Positions 36,701 through 46,383 of a stretch of 64,000 nt of DNA are shown in pieces. The notes beneath the pieces are model-generated. The model searched no databases. It was given only the letters and a program-made list of their open reading frames with translations, and was not told the DNA's origin. The DNA is from Flavobacteriaceae bacterium PS02338 (GTDB taxonomy: Bacteria; Bacteroidota; Bacteroidia; Sphingobacteriales; Sphingobacteriaceae). Location: NCBI GenBank assembly GCA_029959615.1, contig JASCOD010000001.1, forward strand, positions 310,001-374,000. The letters are read 5' to 3'. How positions within the stretch are numbered: the first letter of the stretch is position 1; every line of letters starts with the position of its first letter. The position numbers and the translations under genes were made by a program.

Positions 36701-39700
36701 CTATATGTACAAAACCACTGACGGCGGTCAGACCTGGAAACGGCTGAATAACCTGGTAGCAGCTGATCTGAAAAAGATCGTGATGCTGGACAATAACCTC
36801 GGTGTTGCGATCGGTCAGGCTGGAACAGTCCTCAAAACGACTGATGGCGGTCTGAACTGGGATATGATCTTCACCTGGAACACACCGGGCATGATCGAAG
36901 ATTTGAACGATGTTGCTGTTCTCAATCCTACTTCCTCACCAACTATTACGGTCGTTGGAAATAATGGGGTGGCAGCGATCTGTACGAATATCACCACATC
37001 AAACCCTACGTTCACAATGGCCAATACCGGGTTATCCGGCAATGTATCAAGCTTAGAAGCCACTGGAGGATCATTCTATTGTACCACGCACGATCCGATT
37101 GAAGATCTTTCGAAATTCTATCGTTTTGTTTCCGGTTCGTGGACCGAACTTCCTAATGTTCGGACGAACAACTTTTCGGACGTCCATTTCTATGGGACGG
37201 ACGCGGCTTATGCAGCTGACCTGGAAGGACGGATTTATGTCAACCAGGCAGTTTCCGGTGCTGGATCAAAGTGGGTTCACCGTTCATCGAACTTGGCAGA
37301 TTCAATTTTGCGTATTCGGTTTTTCAATGAGCAGCAGGGAATTGCTGTGGTCCAGAAGAACGGCGCGAAAAAATTGTTCCGTACAATTGATCGAGCGGAA
37401 AACTGGACCTCGCTGCACGACAGCACCTACAATACCATTGCCATTTCAAAAAACAGTGGAGTTGTGGCAGCAGCCGGGAACAAAAAACGTATTGCTGTGA
37501 TATTGCCCTACACATCCGGAACAGATCAATTAATAGAAGTACAGGCACCAGCTTTAGCAAGTAATTTTACCGCTATTTGGGTTGAACAGGAACCGAGCAG
37601 AAACGTACGCCTCATTGTTGCAGACAATAACCGGATTTTCTACACGTCCAATGCGCTGGTTCAGTACCCGGTATGGATCGTGCACGATTATTCAGTAATT
37701 GGTACGCCGATTGCCAAGCTGGATGCGGATCTGATGCCTTCGGGGGAAATTTTCGGGGTAGCGATTACCGCTTCCGGACAGGCATGGAGATTGAAAAGAG
37801 ATGCAGCACCCGAAGTTCAATTGATGACCAGTCCGCTGACAGGTTCGAATTACTCGGGGCTGACCAAGGGAGACCATTGCTTTTACCTGACCTTTGCCAC
37901 CAATTCCGGCTTACGCTACGTACAGAAAAATGCTACAACCACGGTTTCTACTATGGCGGCACTTCCGTTCAATGCCCATACGATCAGCGCGAGGTCCCAG
38001 CGAATCGTTGCTGCTTCTAACTCCGGTGATGTAGCGTTTGTTCAATTGAATCCAGCCGGTATCGTACATATCTCGAATATCCTTCAGACCCTAAAGGTTT
38101 ATCCTGATCAGATCAACCGATTAAAGAAAGATGCCGCTTCCGATAAACTCTTTGCATTTGGGAACGATGGCTTAAGTTATCATTGGGATGTTGCAACAAG
38201 TTCCTTTAACCGGATGAAGCATTCGGATAACAGACCGATCTTTGACGCTTTTGTCCGAAACAGCGAGATAGTCATCGTAGGAGGAAATGGACTTGCGAAA
38301 AAAGGCCAACATCTTTCCTACGCCAGTTTGCAACTAACGGATTTAATCGCAAACCCTGCACAGAATTTAGTTTCCGCTAACCTATATGGAGTAGCAATTA
38401 CCGCAGGTGATCGACTGTATGCGGTCGGTTCCAACGGAACGCTGTTTTACTCACCGTCGGCGGCAACTGTACCACCGACGCTGATCAACCAGGGCAACGT
38501 CAACTTGTTTGGAGTAGCTTTAAAAAACAGTTCGGAAAATGTGTTCATCACCGGAGCAAATGCCCGGCTCCAGGAACAGTACGGAGCAACCCCAGTAATC
38601 AACAATAATGTCTTTGTTCCGCCTATACTCGACTTCCATTTTGCAGATGCAGTATCAGCAACAGTAATCTCGAAAGGTTTTGTTGCGCGAACTACGGGCA
38701 ACGGCGCAGCCAACTGGAAAATAATCACCCCCCAGGGAAATCAGAATCCTTCAGCAGATTACATTAAAGTGTGGACAGAACCGAATGGTAGATCTTTGCT
38801 TTTCGGTAATACCAATACGTTGCAATACAACCCGGTTTCCGGAATAACAAGTATCGCATTCACATCAAATAATGTAACAGCGGTCACTGCCGGACAGTCC
38901 ACCCAGCAGGTTTATCTGGTAGATGCAGGAACTGTAAAACGCATCGATCTTCCTTCTCTTACGGTAACCGCACTACACAGTTTATCCGGAAGTGCCACCG
39001 CACGTGCACTAAAAGTCTTTTCCAATGGAGATCACATTGCGGTGGGCGACGCTGGTTTATACGAGCATTATAGTTCATCAGGAACGCTGCTGAACTACAC
39101 GACTGGCTTGCCGAGTGTAGACTTCAATGACCTAGCATTTAGTGATCACCTCAACGGAGTGATTGTTGGGGATGGCGCATCTTATTACAAAGCCATCAAT
39201 CCAACCTTATCTACCCAAGGATTTTTACAGGCAACCCAGTGGCAATTGGTAAACCTGGGTACTACAGATCCTGTTGGTGAACCTGCGGGAGATATTCACG
39301 CAGTCGCTTATGCCTCTTCGGTTAATGTCCTGATTGGTGGAACCAATGCGTTTTCGTACGCTGATGACGCATACGTTCGACACATTTATGATGCGGGCGG
39401 GCGCTATTCATCCCGTTTCTACTACGACCGCTTGGGAAGAGTAGTAGTAAGCCAGAATTCGCGCCAGGAACCCGAACACAAGTACAGTTATTTGCTGTAT
39501 GACGCATTGGGACGTGTGTACGAAGCTGGTGAAAAAACAGAAAATACAGGTGTATCGGAACGACGCTTTAAAGGCATATTCGGAACACCCATCAGCGGAT
39601 TTTACAATCCAGCAGCCATAGACGATGTGCACCTTGAAGAGTGGATCACTGCCAGTGGAGCGCGCTCGGAAGTCGTGAGGTCTTACTATGACGAAACGGT

Positions 39701-42398
39701 TTTATCCGGGTTACCTTCTTCCTTCACTTCAGATTTCACCCGGCAGCGTCTACGCATCATCCATACGACCTTCGAGCAAGTGTATGATGGCAATGACCAG
39801 ACCTACGACCATGGTACACATTACAAGTATGATATCCATGGAAATGTTACATCGTTGATCCAGGAAAACCAGAAGATGGCGATTAGTTTCGCTTCCATTG
39901 CAGCAAATAGGTTTAAGACTATAGATTACTCGTACGATCTGTTGAGCGGAAACGTACACCGTATGAGTGTACAGTCTGAAAGACCGGACCAGTGGCACCA
40001 TGCCTATAGTTATGATGCTGACAACCGCCTGAGCAAAGTATACACCAATACAAGCCTGCCACTCACGTCGATCGGAAGGCTAACCCAGGATAAGGAAAAC
40101 GAATTGTCTTCCAACTCCGACTGGCAAAATGACGCACAATACTATTTCTATGATCACGGTCCGCTTGCCCGCACGGAAGTGGGTCAGAACAACCTGCAAG
40201 GTGTAGATTACCACTACAACCTGCAAGGCTGGATCATCGGTGCCAATTCATCCGTACTTGATCAGGAACATGATCCGGGCAAAGATGGAAAACCAGGTCA
40301 AATCAATGCGCTGTTTGCCAAGGATATTTTTGGTTTTGGTTTGAGCTACTATGAGAATGACTTTGCGACGATCTCCGGATCAACACCACGTGCTTCGGTA
40401 GCAAGCGGCAGCCATCCGCAAGGAAACAGTTCGGATCTCTACAACGGTAATATCCGGTATATGCAGACAGCGATAACGAATCCTATGGACAAAAAAACGA
40501 TGCCCATGCTTTCGGCATATCGCTATGACCAATTGCAGCGCTTGTCAGAAAGCCGCAGCTACGAACAGGATCTGAACTCTAACGAATGGAACCCGACTTC
40601 CTACAAAGACGAATACTACAACATATTTGCCTACGATGCCAATGGAAACATCCTGGAGCAAAACCGCCACAAGCGCGATGGAACCCAGATCGAGAATCTA
40701 AAATACCAGTATCAGCGTGATAGTTATGACAAGATAATCAGGAACCGCTTGTACCATGTCAACGATGATATTTCGGACGGATTGGACAGCACTGATATAG
40801 ACGATATGGGAGCGTTCCAGGATGCTGCAAACTTGATCAATGTTTCAAATAATTACGTCTACGATGCACAAGGCAGGTTGGTCAAAGACCGACAGGAGGA
40901 AATCGACACGATTATTTGGACCGTGAACAACAAGATCAAAGAGATTTGGAGAACAAGTTCTTCGAAAAAAATGAACTTATCATTCGATTATGATGCATTA
41001 GGTCACCGAATCGCAAAGCATGTGTATGAAAATCTAACATTGTCTTTGGTAAAATCTACATATTACATGTTAGATGCCAATAAACTACAGATGGCGGTAT
41101 ACGAACATGAAATCAAACCGCAAGCTCCGAGAAACGCTGTGTTCTTCCGCATTGTGGAACGAAATATCTACGGACAAAAACGATTGGGTACAATTAATGA
41201 TACCATTAACATGGTCCTGCCAAACTTGCTTCCAAGTTACGGAATTACTGGAAACCGGAACTACGAGTATTCGAACCACTTAGGCAATGTACTGATGGTG
41301 AGTTCTGATATTGTATACCCTGTAAGCACCGGCGGCACTTCGATTGATGGTTTCGAAGTTGGCATAAGCCAGGCTACCGACTATTCTCCGTTCGGGGTGC
41401 AGTTGGATGGCAGAACGATATCAAATCCTTTTGCTGAAAATCACCGCTTCGGTTTCCAGGCACAGGAAAAAGACAACGAGATCAAAGGCGAAGGGAACTC
41501 TTTAAATTATGAATACCGTATGCATGATCCCAGACTAGGAAGGTTCTTCGCAGTAGACCCTTTAGCTTCGCAATATCCGTGGAATAGTGTGTACGCATTT
41601 AGCGAAAATCGGGTAATAAATTCCGTTGAACTTGAAGGCCTTGAGGCAAATGAAGCTTTCCGATACATCGAAAATTTCTTCGAATCGTTGGCTTCCAAAA
41701 CTGTGGAAGAAGTAACTGATAAAGAGAATATACATGTCGCGTTAGATATTCTTGGATGCGCTCCTATTATTGGAGAAGGTTTCGATATCACAAATGGAAT
41801 TATGTATAGCTTCGAAGGGGACATTCCTAATGCGGCCATTTCTTTTGCAGCAATTGTTCCACTGGTAGGAGATGTTGGGAAATTGGCGAAATATACTGTA
41901 AAATATGGGGCAAAAGCAGATAATCTCATTTCTGGTGGAAGAGTGTTTTCTTCATTTGCAAAAGCAAAACAGTACACCGCAGATGCTGTAAAATGGGGAT
42001 ATAAACAAGCTGGACAGTATTGGGATAGAGGACATTTGAGGACTGCCATAATAGCATCAGGAAGAGCTTTAGAAGGTGCCTGGCAAGCACATCATATCAT
42101 TCCGATTGGCTCAATTAAGGACAACCCAATCGTTCGGGAAGCCATAGATCAAGGCTTTGATATGAATAGCATCGATAATGGAATTGCTTTAAGCAAAGCA
42201 AGACATAATGGTTCTCATCCAGCTTATGACAAAATGATTAATCGTTTACTTGAAAAAAACTTCGAAGAATATGACAATGCAAAAGAAGCAGTTATGGCAA
42301 CGATTAAAGAAGCGAAAAGAAGAATTAATCATGCCGATCATGCTGGAAAGAAAGTAAACGACATTGGAAAATATTATGGATTTGGTAACAAAAAGTAA
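30729..42398 (+). CDS. giant RHS/YD-repeat polymorphic toxin with AHH-type nuclease C-terminus
   Basis: A 3889-residue secreted protein (signal peptide ending SSAFAG). In order: a beta-sandwich and YD-type N-terminal region with [15 protein letters not shown]; a long middle with [10 protein letters not shown] and a tandem Cys-rich repeat (residues 1636-1806); [17 protein letters not shown] (about 1880); a BNR/Ycf48-like propeller region (about 1985-2870) with [10 protein letters not shown] and [12 protein letters not shown] repeats (2880-3600); the core end motif [14 protein letters not shown] (about 3600). The variable tip (about 3630-3889) ends in an AHH nuclease-type motif with AHHIIPIGS near 3787 and [13 protein letters not shown]. 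The RHS cage would hold the toxin until release. Immunity genes follow directly. Confidence 0.92.
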   Translation: MKMFYLKLLLATVTILWSNSSAFAGRGDKTKSIHTPVGGSNVVVGTPTAIDSIELDPLASNQLDYNVVNRISFGVDIHYPEFVAGPQLVEISLTLKRWDVNQSPLSDLHFKLRIAYYHSDTIKSQILDKYEFKDAYKMVFRIDTIRVNGSVSGSLPVNLFVQGDIFTERYTELASGLATAEEITLLDRDCEGTPDMLRFAWKPLDGAEEYQLEFMYVSNYGAGATVIDPSQLQYDFRHNSTRVNTARSFYEIPLIFDQGWIAFRVRGVGVDLSSPDKLIFGEWSLTETGTIDLVPSQAKVEITHSMAHQLGLNWQYSASYAEQGKRSESISYLDGTLRNRQQVAKSNAQNKVIVGETIYDHQGRPAINVLPVPVADPDCAEKDAPMKYYPQFNLNEDQVPYSKADFDLSPNGGGECSVAASPMSTSNGASRYYSPDNTEKDGQQAYVPDAQKYPFQQIEYTPDLTGRLSKQGNVGPEFQLGTDHETHFLYGNPNQLELNRLFGSEVGYASHYQKNAAIDANGQVTVSYLDMQGRVIATALAGKSPESLVALKPAEEHKLELDHILPDGSNQTIDELSNSITFTSSFIITAPTDVTVRYELFTIPMTDSCLEEICIDCVYELELSLKDDCGIDQLSDTLQYKTVGNFRKKPNGDFEFHTQCTENSNISPTATVPLQIGKYTLAKKLSVVEDAVDAYLALIDSSTCALKYDDFLQDALQDVDSNVCMINCENCLEQLGTLADFVSNGHGTASEFYARVDDCRQLCKDRVSDCNMYLTMLQLDMSPGGQYAEYLNSNGTLDLGKPLSILNTGNTLPIVSASWRSPILVTPTGDQAIYADAAGQRSKLYLSEDPNNPGNYIPAPLNNGMVQYDAAAAQYFVFPEQLQSVVDFIDNFEPSWAMSLVKYHPEYCFYESCIQYEEKHAQTDAFSSASFDDLLYNTNTFAEAQALGFITPGGLPSNWFVPTGNNPMDSLKPWDPFVFYEEDFEANLCTGFGDKLRDKYNQFEYQFGDWYNMAEIAAYTVRCNSNLPAVPQVNCYNFGQSFNGVTDTSILNGEWRILKALYMSAKQGFQQDLARCKSILHCNSYNYCVGKTDYTPWPIFGYIQISPSTRYYPFLDPTQPCSVFSSQLYRYKTKRFPNHEDAMQEDANSTAYELFLQTGQCPNAFALQHLLNELAQNSHLTAPAYNLSSASYLPALFQANNAYHNPGTSPSLTYAATTASNTITANWNEAASTLATLTLNKTAPQNWNQVTGIVNLFATGQHTFTAEATYLNITNSTIQTFPIDGSLSYFDLQGCTFEQECKSSQLALDLTTVFNVLNMDNMVGSVAPVDLVNYNSPAIGSVVNLTSLYLINGANTGANLSFVSTGNTYRIYNAASPGNDGLYIRVNNTVGTLSSAITGYGPMISTGSYSFSMPATQASGYPVTFEGVLFQVHNGDTIGISAGNCDLPTPSQCEGHPFETFTDLQPLLRDVLIHYDGTSDIDLYTSIYTTPAIVAALPFDHTETTSVDKGDSLIVSAGGCDLVLSLDTSQYVQFDNIQNLHGFKLVGDLNYHSAYTNFVVIGTFVTPGGNIQDTIYGSTCFSLKACESCSVPVVNVGSGTLIQSAVSVGSVAELENLIADLEGDSNPTNPQDPDSCPQKYDDYLNCLFNFNQAYTPFQLAQVPQDTFDLHSYCFCAEDYCDFLADILTNNLVFANQEHFDNYTSIGRFCGKDTINEPEDPCKLAYINYLNCTLDFVENNTTEWTLSYIPKAAFDSLGLCNCVNAYCSALDAALAGIETFTNQTDFNNYVFGKLACSPLPPPPCVPSVLTGVIPEMPVVELENECITTQINLAVTNAQNAYAQYMDSVKSVHRQKYLDHCLSTQERLMTSYTDKEHHYMLYYYDLAGNLIKTVPPAGVELLPILSSSDDLNIQINGDRNSGQKTVFTSHRLQSRYEYNSLNQLVSTYTPDTDPMVAFEQTLPNGLNGKLVTQKIQMINTSLGYLAGQVAGRGYMYKTTDGGQTWKRLNNLVAADLKKIVMLDNNLGVAIGQAGTVLKTTDGGLNWDMIFTWNTPGMIEDLNDVAVLNPTSSPTITVVGNNGVAAICTNITTSNPTFTMANTGLSGNVSSLEATGGSFYCTTHDPIEDLSKFYRFVSGSWTELPNVRTNNFSDVHFYGTDAAYAADLEGRIYVNQAVSGAGSKWVHRSSNLADSILRIRFFNEQQGIAVVQKNGAKKLFRTIDRAENWTSLHDSTYNTIAISKNSGVVAAAGNKKRIAVILPYTSGTDQLIEVQAPALASNFTAIWVEQEPSRNVRLIVADNNRIFYTSNALVQYPVWIVHDYSVIGTPIAKLDADLMPSGEIFGVAITASGQAWRLKRDAAPEVQLMTSPLTGSNYSGLTKGDHCFYLTFATNSGLRYVQKNATTTVSTMAALPFNAHTISARSQRIVAASNSGDVAFVQLNPAGIVHISNILQTLKVYPDQINRLKKDAASDKLFAFGNDGLSYHWDVATSSFNRMKHSDNRPIFDAFVRNSEIVIVGGNGLAKKGQHLSYASLQLTDLIANPAQNLVSANLYGVAITAGDRLYAVGSNGTLFYSPSAATVPPTLINQGNVNLFGVALKNSSENVFITGANARLQEQYGATPVINNNVFVPPILDFHFADAVSATVISKGFVARTTGNGAANWKIITPQGNQNPSADYIKVWTEPNGRSLLFGNTNTLQYNPVSGITSIAFTSNNVTAVTAGQSTQQVYLVDAGTVKRIDLPSLTVTALHSLSGSATARALKVFSNGDHIAVGDAGLYEHYSSSGTLLNYTTGLPSVDFNDLAFSDHLNGVIVGDGASYYKAINPTLSTQGFLQATQWQLVNLGTTDPVGEPAGDIHAVAYASSVNVLIGGTNAFSYADDAYVRHIYDAGGRYSSRFYYDRLGRVVVSQNSRQEPEHKYSYLLYDALGRVYEAGEKTENTGVSERRFKGIFGTPISGFYNPAAIDDVHLEEWITASGARSEVVRSYYDETVLSGLPSSFTSDFTRQRLRIIHTTFEQVYDGNDQTYDHGTHYKYDIHGNVTSLIQENQKMAISFASIAANRFKTIDYSYDLLSGNVHRMSVQSERPDQWHHAYSYDADNRLSKVYTNTSLPLTSIGRLTQDKENELSSNSDWQNDAQYYFYDHGPLARTEVGQNNLQGVDYHYNLQGWIIGANSSVLDQEHDPGKDGKPGQINALFAKDIFGFGLSYYENDFATISGSTPRASVASGSHPQGNSSDLYNGNIRYMQTAITNPMDKKTMPMLSAYRYDQLQRLSESRSYEQDLNSNEWNPTSYKDEYYNIFAYDANGNILEQNRHKRDGTQIENLKYQYQRDSYDKIIRNRLYHVNDDISDGLDSTDIDDMGAFQDAANLINVSNNYVYDAQGRLVKDRQEEIDTIIWTVNNKIKEIWRTSSSKKMNLSFDYDALGHRIAKHVYENLTLSLVKSTYYMLDANKLQMAVYEHEIKPQAPRNAVFFRIVERNIYGQKRLGTINDTINMVLPNLLPSYGITGNRNYEYSNHLGNVLMVSSDIVYPVSTGGTSIDGFEVGISQATDYSPFGVQLDGRTISNPFAENHRFGFQAQEKDNEIKGEGNSLNYEYRMHDPRLGRFFAVDPLASQYPWNSVYAFSENRVINSVELEGLEANEAFRYIENFFESLASKTVEEVTDKENIHVALDILGCAPIIGEGFDITNGIMYSFEGDIPNAAISFAAIVPLVGDVGKLAKYTVKYGAKADNLISGGRVFSSFAKAKQYTADAVKWGYKQAGQYWDRGHLRTAIIASGRALEGAWQAHHIIPIGSIKDNPIVREAIDQGFDMNSIDNGIALSKARHNGSHPAYDKMINRLLEKNFEEYDNAKEAVMATIKEAKRRINHADHAGKKVNDIGKYYGFGNKK

Positions 42399-42475
42399 TC
42401 TGTGCATCGCAAGATCTGCTAAGCTTTTCATTATTTTAGGCGAAAAAGTCGCAATTATAAAATTATACAAATAAC

Positions 42476-43159
42476 ATGAAGTACTACACAATAGATAATC
42501 AAGTAGAAACTGAACAGACGGGTAAAGTTTACCCGCAGTTAGAGATCCTTAGAGGAGGAAATCATAACGATCCGCAATCAATTATGACCCTATCTCGTAA
42601 ACAAAACTTAAAACAAACAAACACCGTCTTTTCATTATGTAAAAAAGCTAACCTTACGGACTTCATATCATGGGGTTCTTTACAATACCCTGTTATTTCT
42701 GAGAAGCTGAAAGATTTTTTACTAAAATTCGAATTGTTCGAAACAGAGTTTATACCTGTTGAGATTGAACATTATCAAAGCAAAAGGTGGTATGTTATGA
42801 ATCCTAGACATTCCAACTCAGCGCTATCATTGATTGATTTTGAAAAAAGTATTTTTGGAGAACTTGATCCGGATTCTAGGAAGATAGTAAGAAAATTTAA
42901 ATTCCCACACGATGTGAAAGACGTTATTCAGCAATGGAGGGATGAACGAAAGAACTTTCATGAAGACTTTCATGAACTAGTAATTTGTGAACTATACTTT
43001 TCAGAAAATGGAATTGAACATGATTTTATTCCCATTTTCCCGCTTCTGGATGTTCCTGGTGTTGTTATTTCAGAACGGCTTAAAAAGGGTTTAGAGAGCG
43101 AACTATTTACTGGAATTGAAATACTGGAATTTGAATGGGGTAGATCCTCACTCAACTAA
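42476..43159 (+). CDS. immunity protein, copy 1 (Imm11/DUF1629-like)
   Basis: A 227-residue cytoplasmic protein with no signal peptide, starting MKYYTIDNQVETEQ, with WYVMNPRHSN in the middle and the ending VISERLKKGLES, GIEILEFEWGRSSLN. The C-terminal pattern (VISERLKK, then GIE and an aromatic) resembles Imm11/DUF1629 immunity proteins, which I recall near nuclease toxins. Its position 77 bases after the toxin gene is the main argument for immunity. The AT-rich composition matches the toxin tip, not the RHS core. Confidence 0.78.
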   Translation: MKYYTIDNQVETEQTGKVYPQLEILRGGNHNDPQSIMTLSRKQNLKQTNTVFSLCKKANLTDFISWGSLQYPVISEKLKDFLLKFELFETEFIPVEIEHYQSKRWYVMNPRHSNSALSLIDFEKSIFGELDPDSRKIVRKFKFPHDVKDVIQQWRDERKNFHEDFHELVICELYFSENGIEHDFIPIFPLLDVPGVVISERLKKGLESELFTGIEILEFEWGRSSLN

Positions 43160-43186
43160 TACTCTAATATTTTATTCGGCAGCAAA

Positions 43187-43867
43187 ATGAAATATTTTAC
43201 TATTGATATTCAAGTGGAAACAGAGCAGACAGGTAAAGTTTATCCCCAGTTAGAAATTCTAAGTGGGGGTAATCACAATGATCCGCAGTCGGTAATGGTG
43301 CTATCCAAATATAACATAACCGAAACTAGCACAGTATTTAAATTAGACAAAGGTGCTAAACTAACAGATTTTATTTCCTGGGGAAGTCTACATTATTATG
43401 TGATTTCTCAACGAATGAAAGACATTCTTCTTGAATTTAATCTGGTTGACACAGAGTTTATCCCAGTAAAAATTCATTTACATGAAAATGATAGTTGGTA
43501 CGTGTTGAATCCTAGACATTCAAACCAATCACTTGCTTCAATTGATTTTAATAGAAGTGTTTTTGGAGAACTAGATCCGGATACAAGGAAAGTTGTTAGA
43601 ACATTTAAATTTCCAAATGGTACTAAAGACATCATTCAACAATGGAGAGATGAACAAAAAGTTTTTCATGAAGATTATCATGAATTGGTGGTATGTGAAA
43701 TGTATTTGATCGAAACAGAAAATCATATTGACTTTGTTCCTATTTCTCCAATTTTAAATAAGTCTGGAATTGTAATATCGGAAGAGCTTAAAAATAAGCT
43801 TGAAGAAGTCGGCATTACTGGTCTTGATATATCTGAATTTGAGTGGGGTAAATCATCACTAAATTAG
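43187..43867 (+). CDS. immunity protein, copy 2 (tandem paralogue)
   Basis: A 226-residue protein clearly homologous to the previous gene along its whole length (shared QVETEQTGKVYPQLEIL, GGNHNDPQS, LTDFISWGSL, FGELDPD, EFEWG.SSLN). The middle and C-terminal contact regions differ more. It lies 27 bases downstream, so both are expressed together. Such duplicates often give protection against variant toxins; whether both neutralise the adjacent toxin is unknown. Confidence 0.78.
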   Translation: MKYFTIDIQVETEQTGKVYPQLEILSGGNHNDPQSVMVLSKYNITETSTVFKLDKGAKLTDFISWGSLHYYVISQRMKDILLEFNLVDTEFIPVKIHLHENDSWYVLNPRHSNQSLASIDFNRSVFGELDPDTRKVVRTFKFPNGTKDIIQQWRDEQKVFHEDYHELVVCEMYLIETENHIDFVPISPILNKSGIVISEELKNKLEEVGITGLDISEFEWGKSSLN

Positions 43868-43893
43868 ACTCAAATCAATAAGAGGTAAAAGTT

Positions 43894-43919
43894 AAGCCCC
43901 ACTCCAATGAGAGGGGCTT
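43894..43919. terminator. bidirectional terminator after the immunity genes
   Basis: AAGCCCC (43894-43900) and GGGGCTT (43913-43919) pair perfectly, with an inner CTC/GAG stem around CAAT, followed by a T-rich stretch. It separates the RHS locus from the convergent minus-strand gene at 43938. Confidence 0.8.
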
Positions 43920-43937
43920 CTTCCTTTTTACAACATG

Positions 43938-44225
43938 CTACTTTTCTTTACTTAATAATTTCAGTTTCGAACTGAGGTCTATCAGCCCTGCCTTTTCAAG
44001 ACACTCCTGTGCAAAAGTCGTCAATTCCGCCAAAGCATCCTCAGGGATGCTGGCCAAGATCCCACCTTCCTTTTCTTCATCTTTGCCATTAATCCCACGC
44101 TCGATCACACTGCTCAAAAGCAGCACGCTTTTACGTGAAATTCGCAGATCGATCTTAACTGTTTCCATCATGCCAGGTATGAGCAAAATCATGTCATACA
44201 TCTGGGCCACTAAGTTTGTTGCCAT
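43938..44225 (-). CDS. hypothetical protein of the mobilisation region
   Basis: A 95-residue soluble protein starting MATNLVAQMYDMILLIPGMM from ATG at 44225; a GTG two codons upstream is an alternative. It is helical and acidic in the middle (GKDEEKEGG) and has no known motif. It is transcribed away from the mobilisation genes, with the putative oriT between. It may be a relaxosome accessory by position. Confidence 0.65.
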   Translation of the reverse strand: MATNLVAQMYDMILLIPGMMETVKIDLRISRKSVLLLSSVIERGINGKDEEKEGGILASIPEDALAELTTFAQECLEKAGLIDLSSKLKLLSKEK

Positions 44226-44689
44226 CTTCACATTACAATTAAATAAAAACTCTGATTAATTGATACAAAGGTACTTCGCTTCGCCGGAACTTTCCTGTTG
44301 ATAATAGCCACAGCACAGGCAAATGCCACATCAGCTCCGTAGTTTTGTGAAAGGCTTAAGGATAAGTCGGCAATGTTCTTCCTACTGGACAGAAATCTTG
44401 AAAAATAATAAAATGTCTGTTTGCTGAAGTACAGTGTCAATTCTGGACTTAAAGTTTCTTTCAAATTTTTAAGAACTCTATACCAGTAATTAAGACCGCT
44501 ATACAGTTTCCCTGCGCTGCCGGAAACGGCAAGATGTAGGATTGTTAAACAATCCGATCTTGCCCCCCTTTTACTCGGAACTCGTAGGGGGGGATTTGAC
44601 GGAAGAAGCTTTGGGCTCATTTAGACGGTTTTGGACTAGTGCCGATTTTATGCCATTGACAGAATTTGTGGACGTGAAAAGGAAATGTG
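44226..44689. other. non-coding mobilisation region carrying the putative oriT
   Basis: About 460 bases with no convincing gene on either strand; the only sizeable frame here (minus strand, 44228-44620) looks non-coding. It carries a cluster of inverted repeats directly before the mobilisation genes. Confidence 0.6.
44528..44593. other. putative origin of transfer (oriT)
   Basis: Nested inverted repeats: GCAAGAT (44529-44535) pairs with ATCTTGC (44557-44563) outside GGATTGTT/AACAATCC (44539-44546 and 44548-44555). Six C residues (44563-44568) then face seven G residues (44587-44593) across TTACTCGGAACTCGTA. Such hairpins directly upstream of mobA and relaxase genes are typical relaxase-recognition and nick sites. 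The nick position is not determinable by reading. Confidence 0.6.
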
Positions 44690-45082
44690 ATGAAGGAGAA
44701 TAGAACCACGAAAAGAACCCGGGTAGTCGGCATAAGACTGACCGCCGAAGAGTTCAACATAATCGAAAAGAAGATTGAAAACACAACTTTTAGAAAGCTG
44801 AGCGAATACCTACGAGCAGTGCTTTTTAATGGCAAGGTAGTAACAACTTACAGGAACAGATCAGCAGATGACCTTATCGCTGAACTCTCTATGCTTCGCC
44901 AGGAAATCAACCGCATTGGCGTAAACTTTAACCAGTCAGTGAAGAAGCTACATGTACTACAGGATGAACCGGCTTTCAAGCGTTGGTTGCTGGTGCATGA
45001 ACTGGAGAAGAAAACAATGGTGAACAAGCTGGACGAGATCAAGATCCAGATCAGGAAAATTGCTGAGTTATGGTTGCGGTGA
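44690..45082 (+). CDS. MobA/MobC-like relaxosome accessory protein
   Basis: A 130-residue basic protein starting MKENRTTKRTRVVGIRLTAE. The N-terminal RVVGIRLTAEEFNIIEKKI is a ribbon-helix-helix DNA-binding pattern. The C-terminal half is helical (LIAELSMLRQEINRIGVNFN), as in mobilisation accessory proteins (MobC family; called MobA in Bacteroidota). A GTG one codon upstream is possible, but the ATG at 44690 with AGGAAA before it is preferred. It overlaps the relaxase start by 13 bases and would bind oriT and load the relaxase. Confidence 0.88.
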   Translation: MKENRTTKRTRVVGIRLTAEEFNIIEKKIENTTFRKLSEYLRAVLFNGKVVTTYRNRSADDLIAELSMLRQEINRIGVNFNQSVKKLHVLQDEPAFKRWLLVHELEKKTMVNKLDEIKIQIRKIAELWLR

Positions 45083-46359
45083 TCAAATCGGGCTATTCCA
45101 TACACCGTATCCTAAACTATAATGAGAATAAGGTCCGGGAAGGTGTGGCGACCTGCATCGCTGCGGGCAATTATCCCATCGATCCGGAATTTATGGGCTT
45201 CAACGCAAAATTGAAGGTATTGCGCGATCGCCTGGAACTGAGTCACCGAGCCAAAAGAACCAGCGTACATGTCTCGCTAAATTTTGATCCATCGGAACGG
45301 GATCTTCCACAGGAAAAACTGATGGAGATTGCAGACCACTACATGCAAAAGATCGGCTTCGGAAAACAACCCTATTTGGTCTACCAACACTTTGACGCCG
45401 GGCATCCACATCTACATATCGTGTCGGTTAATATCAAGCCTGATGGTAAGGAGATCGAAACACATTTGATCGGCAAGAGAATGTCGGAACCTGCACGGAA
45501 ATCATTGGAGATCGAGCACGGACTTGTCCGCGCCGAACAGCATTCAAAACAGCTCGAATATAGACCTGAACCGATCGGCGCAGCCGCAGTCGAGTATGGA
45601 AGATCGGAGACCAAAAAGGCGATACAGAATGTCCTGGAACATGTGCTGACACAATACAGGTACACTAGTCTTCCCGAACTTAACGCATTGCTCGGACGGT
45701 ACAATATCATGGCGCAAAAGGGCGAAGAGGGATCGCGCGTACTGGCACATCAGGGACTGCTTTACCGGATAATTGATAGCAACGGAAAAGCCGTTGGTGT
45801 TCCTATAAAGGCAAGCGCCTTTTACAACCGTCCAACATTAAAGAATCTGCAAAAATATTTTGATAAGGGCTTTGAAAAACGCATGCCTTTCCGATCAAGA
45901 TTAAAAAATACTGTCGATCGGATATTAACTGATCAGCACCTTACGCTTAAAGCTTTTGTGGATCACATGGCCCAGAAAGGTGTTGACGTGGTTTTCCGGA
46001 TGAACGACGACGAATTTATCTTCGGTATCACCTACGTAGATCACGTATCGAAATGTGTATTCAACGGAAGCGCCCTGGGAAAGAATTATAGTGCGAAGGC
46101 AATCCAGGAACGGTGTACACCAAGCGCAAAACTGATCAGCAACCAGAAGATTGATCAAGCTTCCCACAACAGAACGGTCAAACCTGTACTTGAAAATACT
46201 AAGACATACAATTTAATGTCCGGTTTTACATCAAACTGGAAAGATAGATCTTTTATGCACGAACTGGTCCACGGCCTTACACAGTTCGAAAATACCACCG
46301 AATACATCCCCTATGAATTAAGCATGAACAAAAAGAAAAAGAGAAAAAAAAGAAAATAG
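45070..46359 (+). CDS. relaxase (MOBP/MobB type)
   Basis: A 429-residue protein. The relaxase domain occupies about residues 1-170, with a candidate nicking tyrosine in NYNENKVREG (Tyr17) and the metal-binding three-histidine motif QHFDAGHPHLHIV (His112, His114, His116). This nicks oriT and stays bound to the 5' end. The C-terminal part is variable and ends in a very basic tail (NKKKKRKKRK). It overlaps mobA and is followed after 24 bases by the coupling protein gene. Family assignment is firm. Confidence 0.93.
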   Translation: MVAVIKSGYSIHRILNYNENKVREGVATCIAAGNYPIDPEFMGFNAKLKVLRDRLELSHRAKRTSVHVSLNFDPSERDLPQEKLMEIADHYMQKIGFGKQPYLVYQHFDAGHPHLHIVSVNIKPDGKEIETHLIGKRMSEPARKSLEIEHGLVRAEQHSKQLEYRPEPIGAAAVEYGRSETKKAIQNVLEHVLTQYRYTSLPELNALLGRYNIMAQKGEEGSRVLAHQGLLYRIIDSNGKAVGVPIKASAFYNRPTLKNLQKYFDKGFEKRMPFRSRLKNTVDRILTDQHLTLKAFVDHMAQKGVDVVFRMNDDEFIFGITYVDHVSKCVFNGSALGKNYSAKAIQERCTPSAKLISNQKIDQASHNRTVKPVLENTKTYNLMSGFTSNWKDRSFMHELVHGLTQFENTTEYIPYELSMNKKKKRKKRK

Positions 46360-46383
46360 TTCGTTCACTTAAATTCTGATATT

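Noticed and set aside
44228..44620. 130-residue minus-strand frame over the putative oriT
   Set aside because: It covers the hairpins and has random-looking composition. The region is better read as non-coding.
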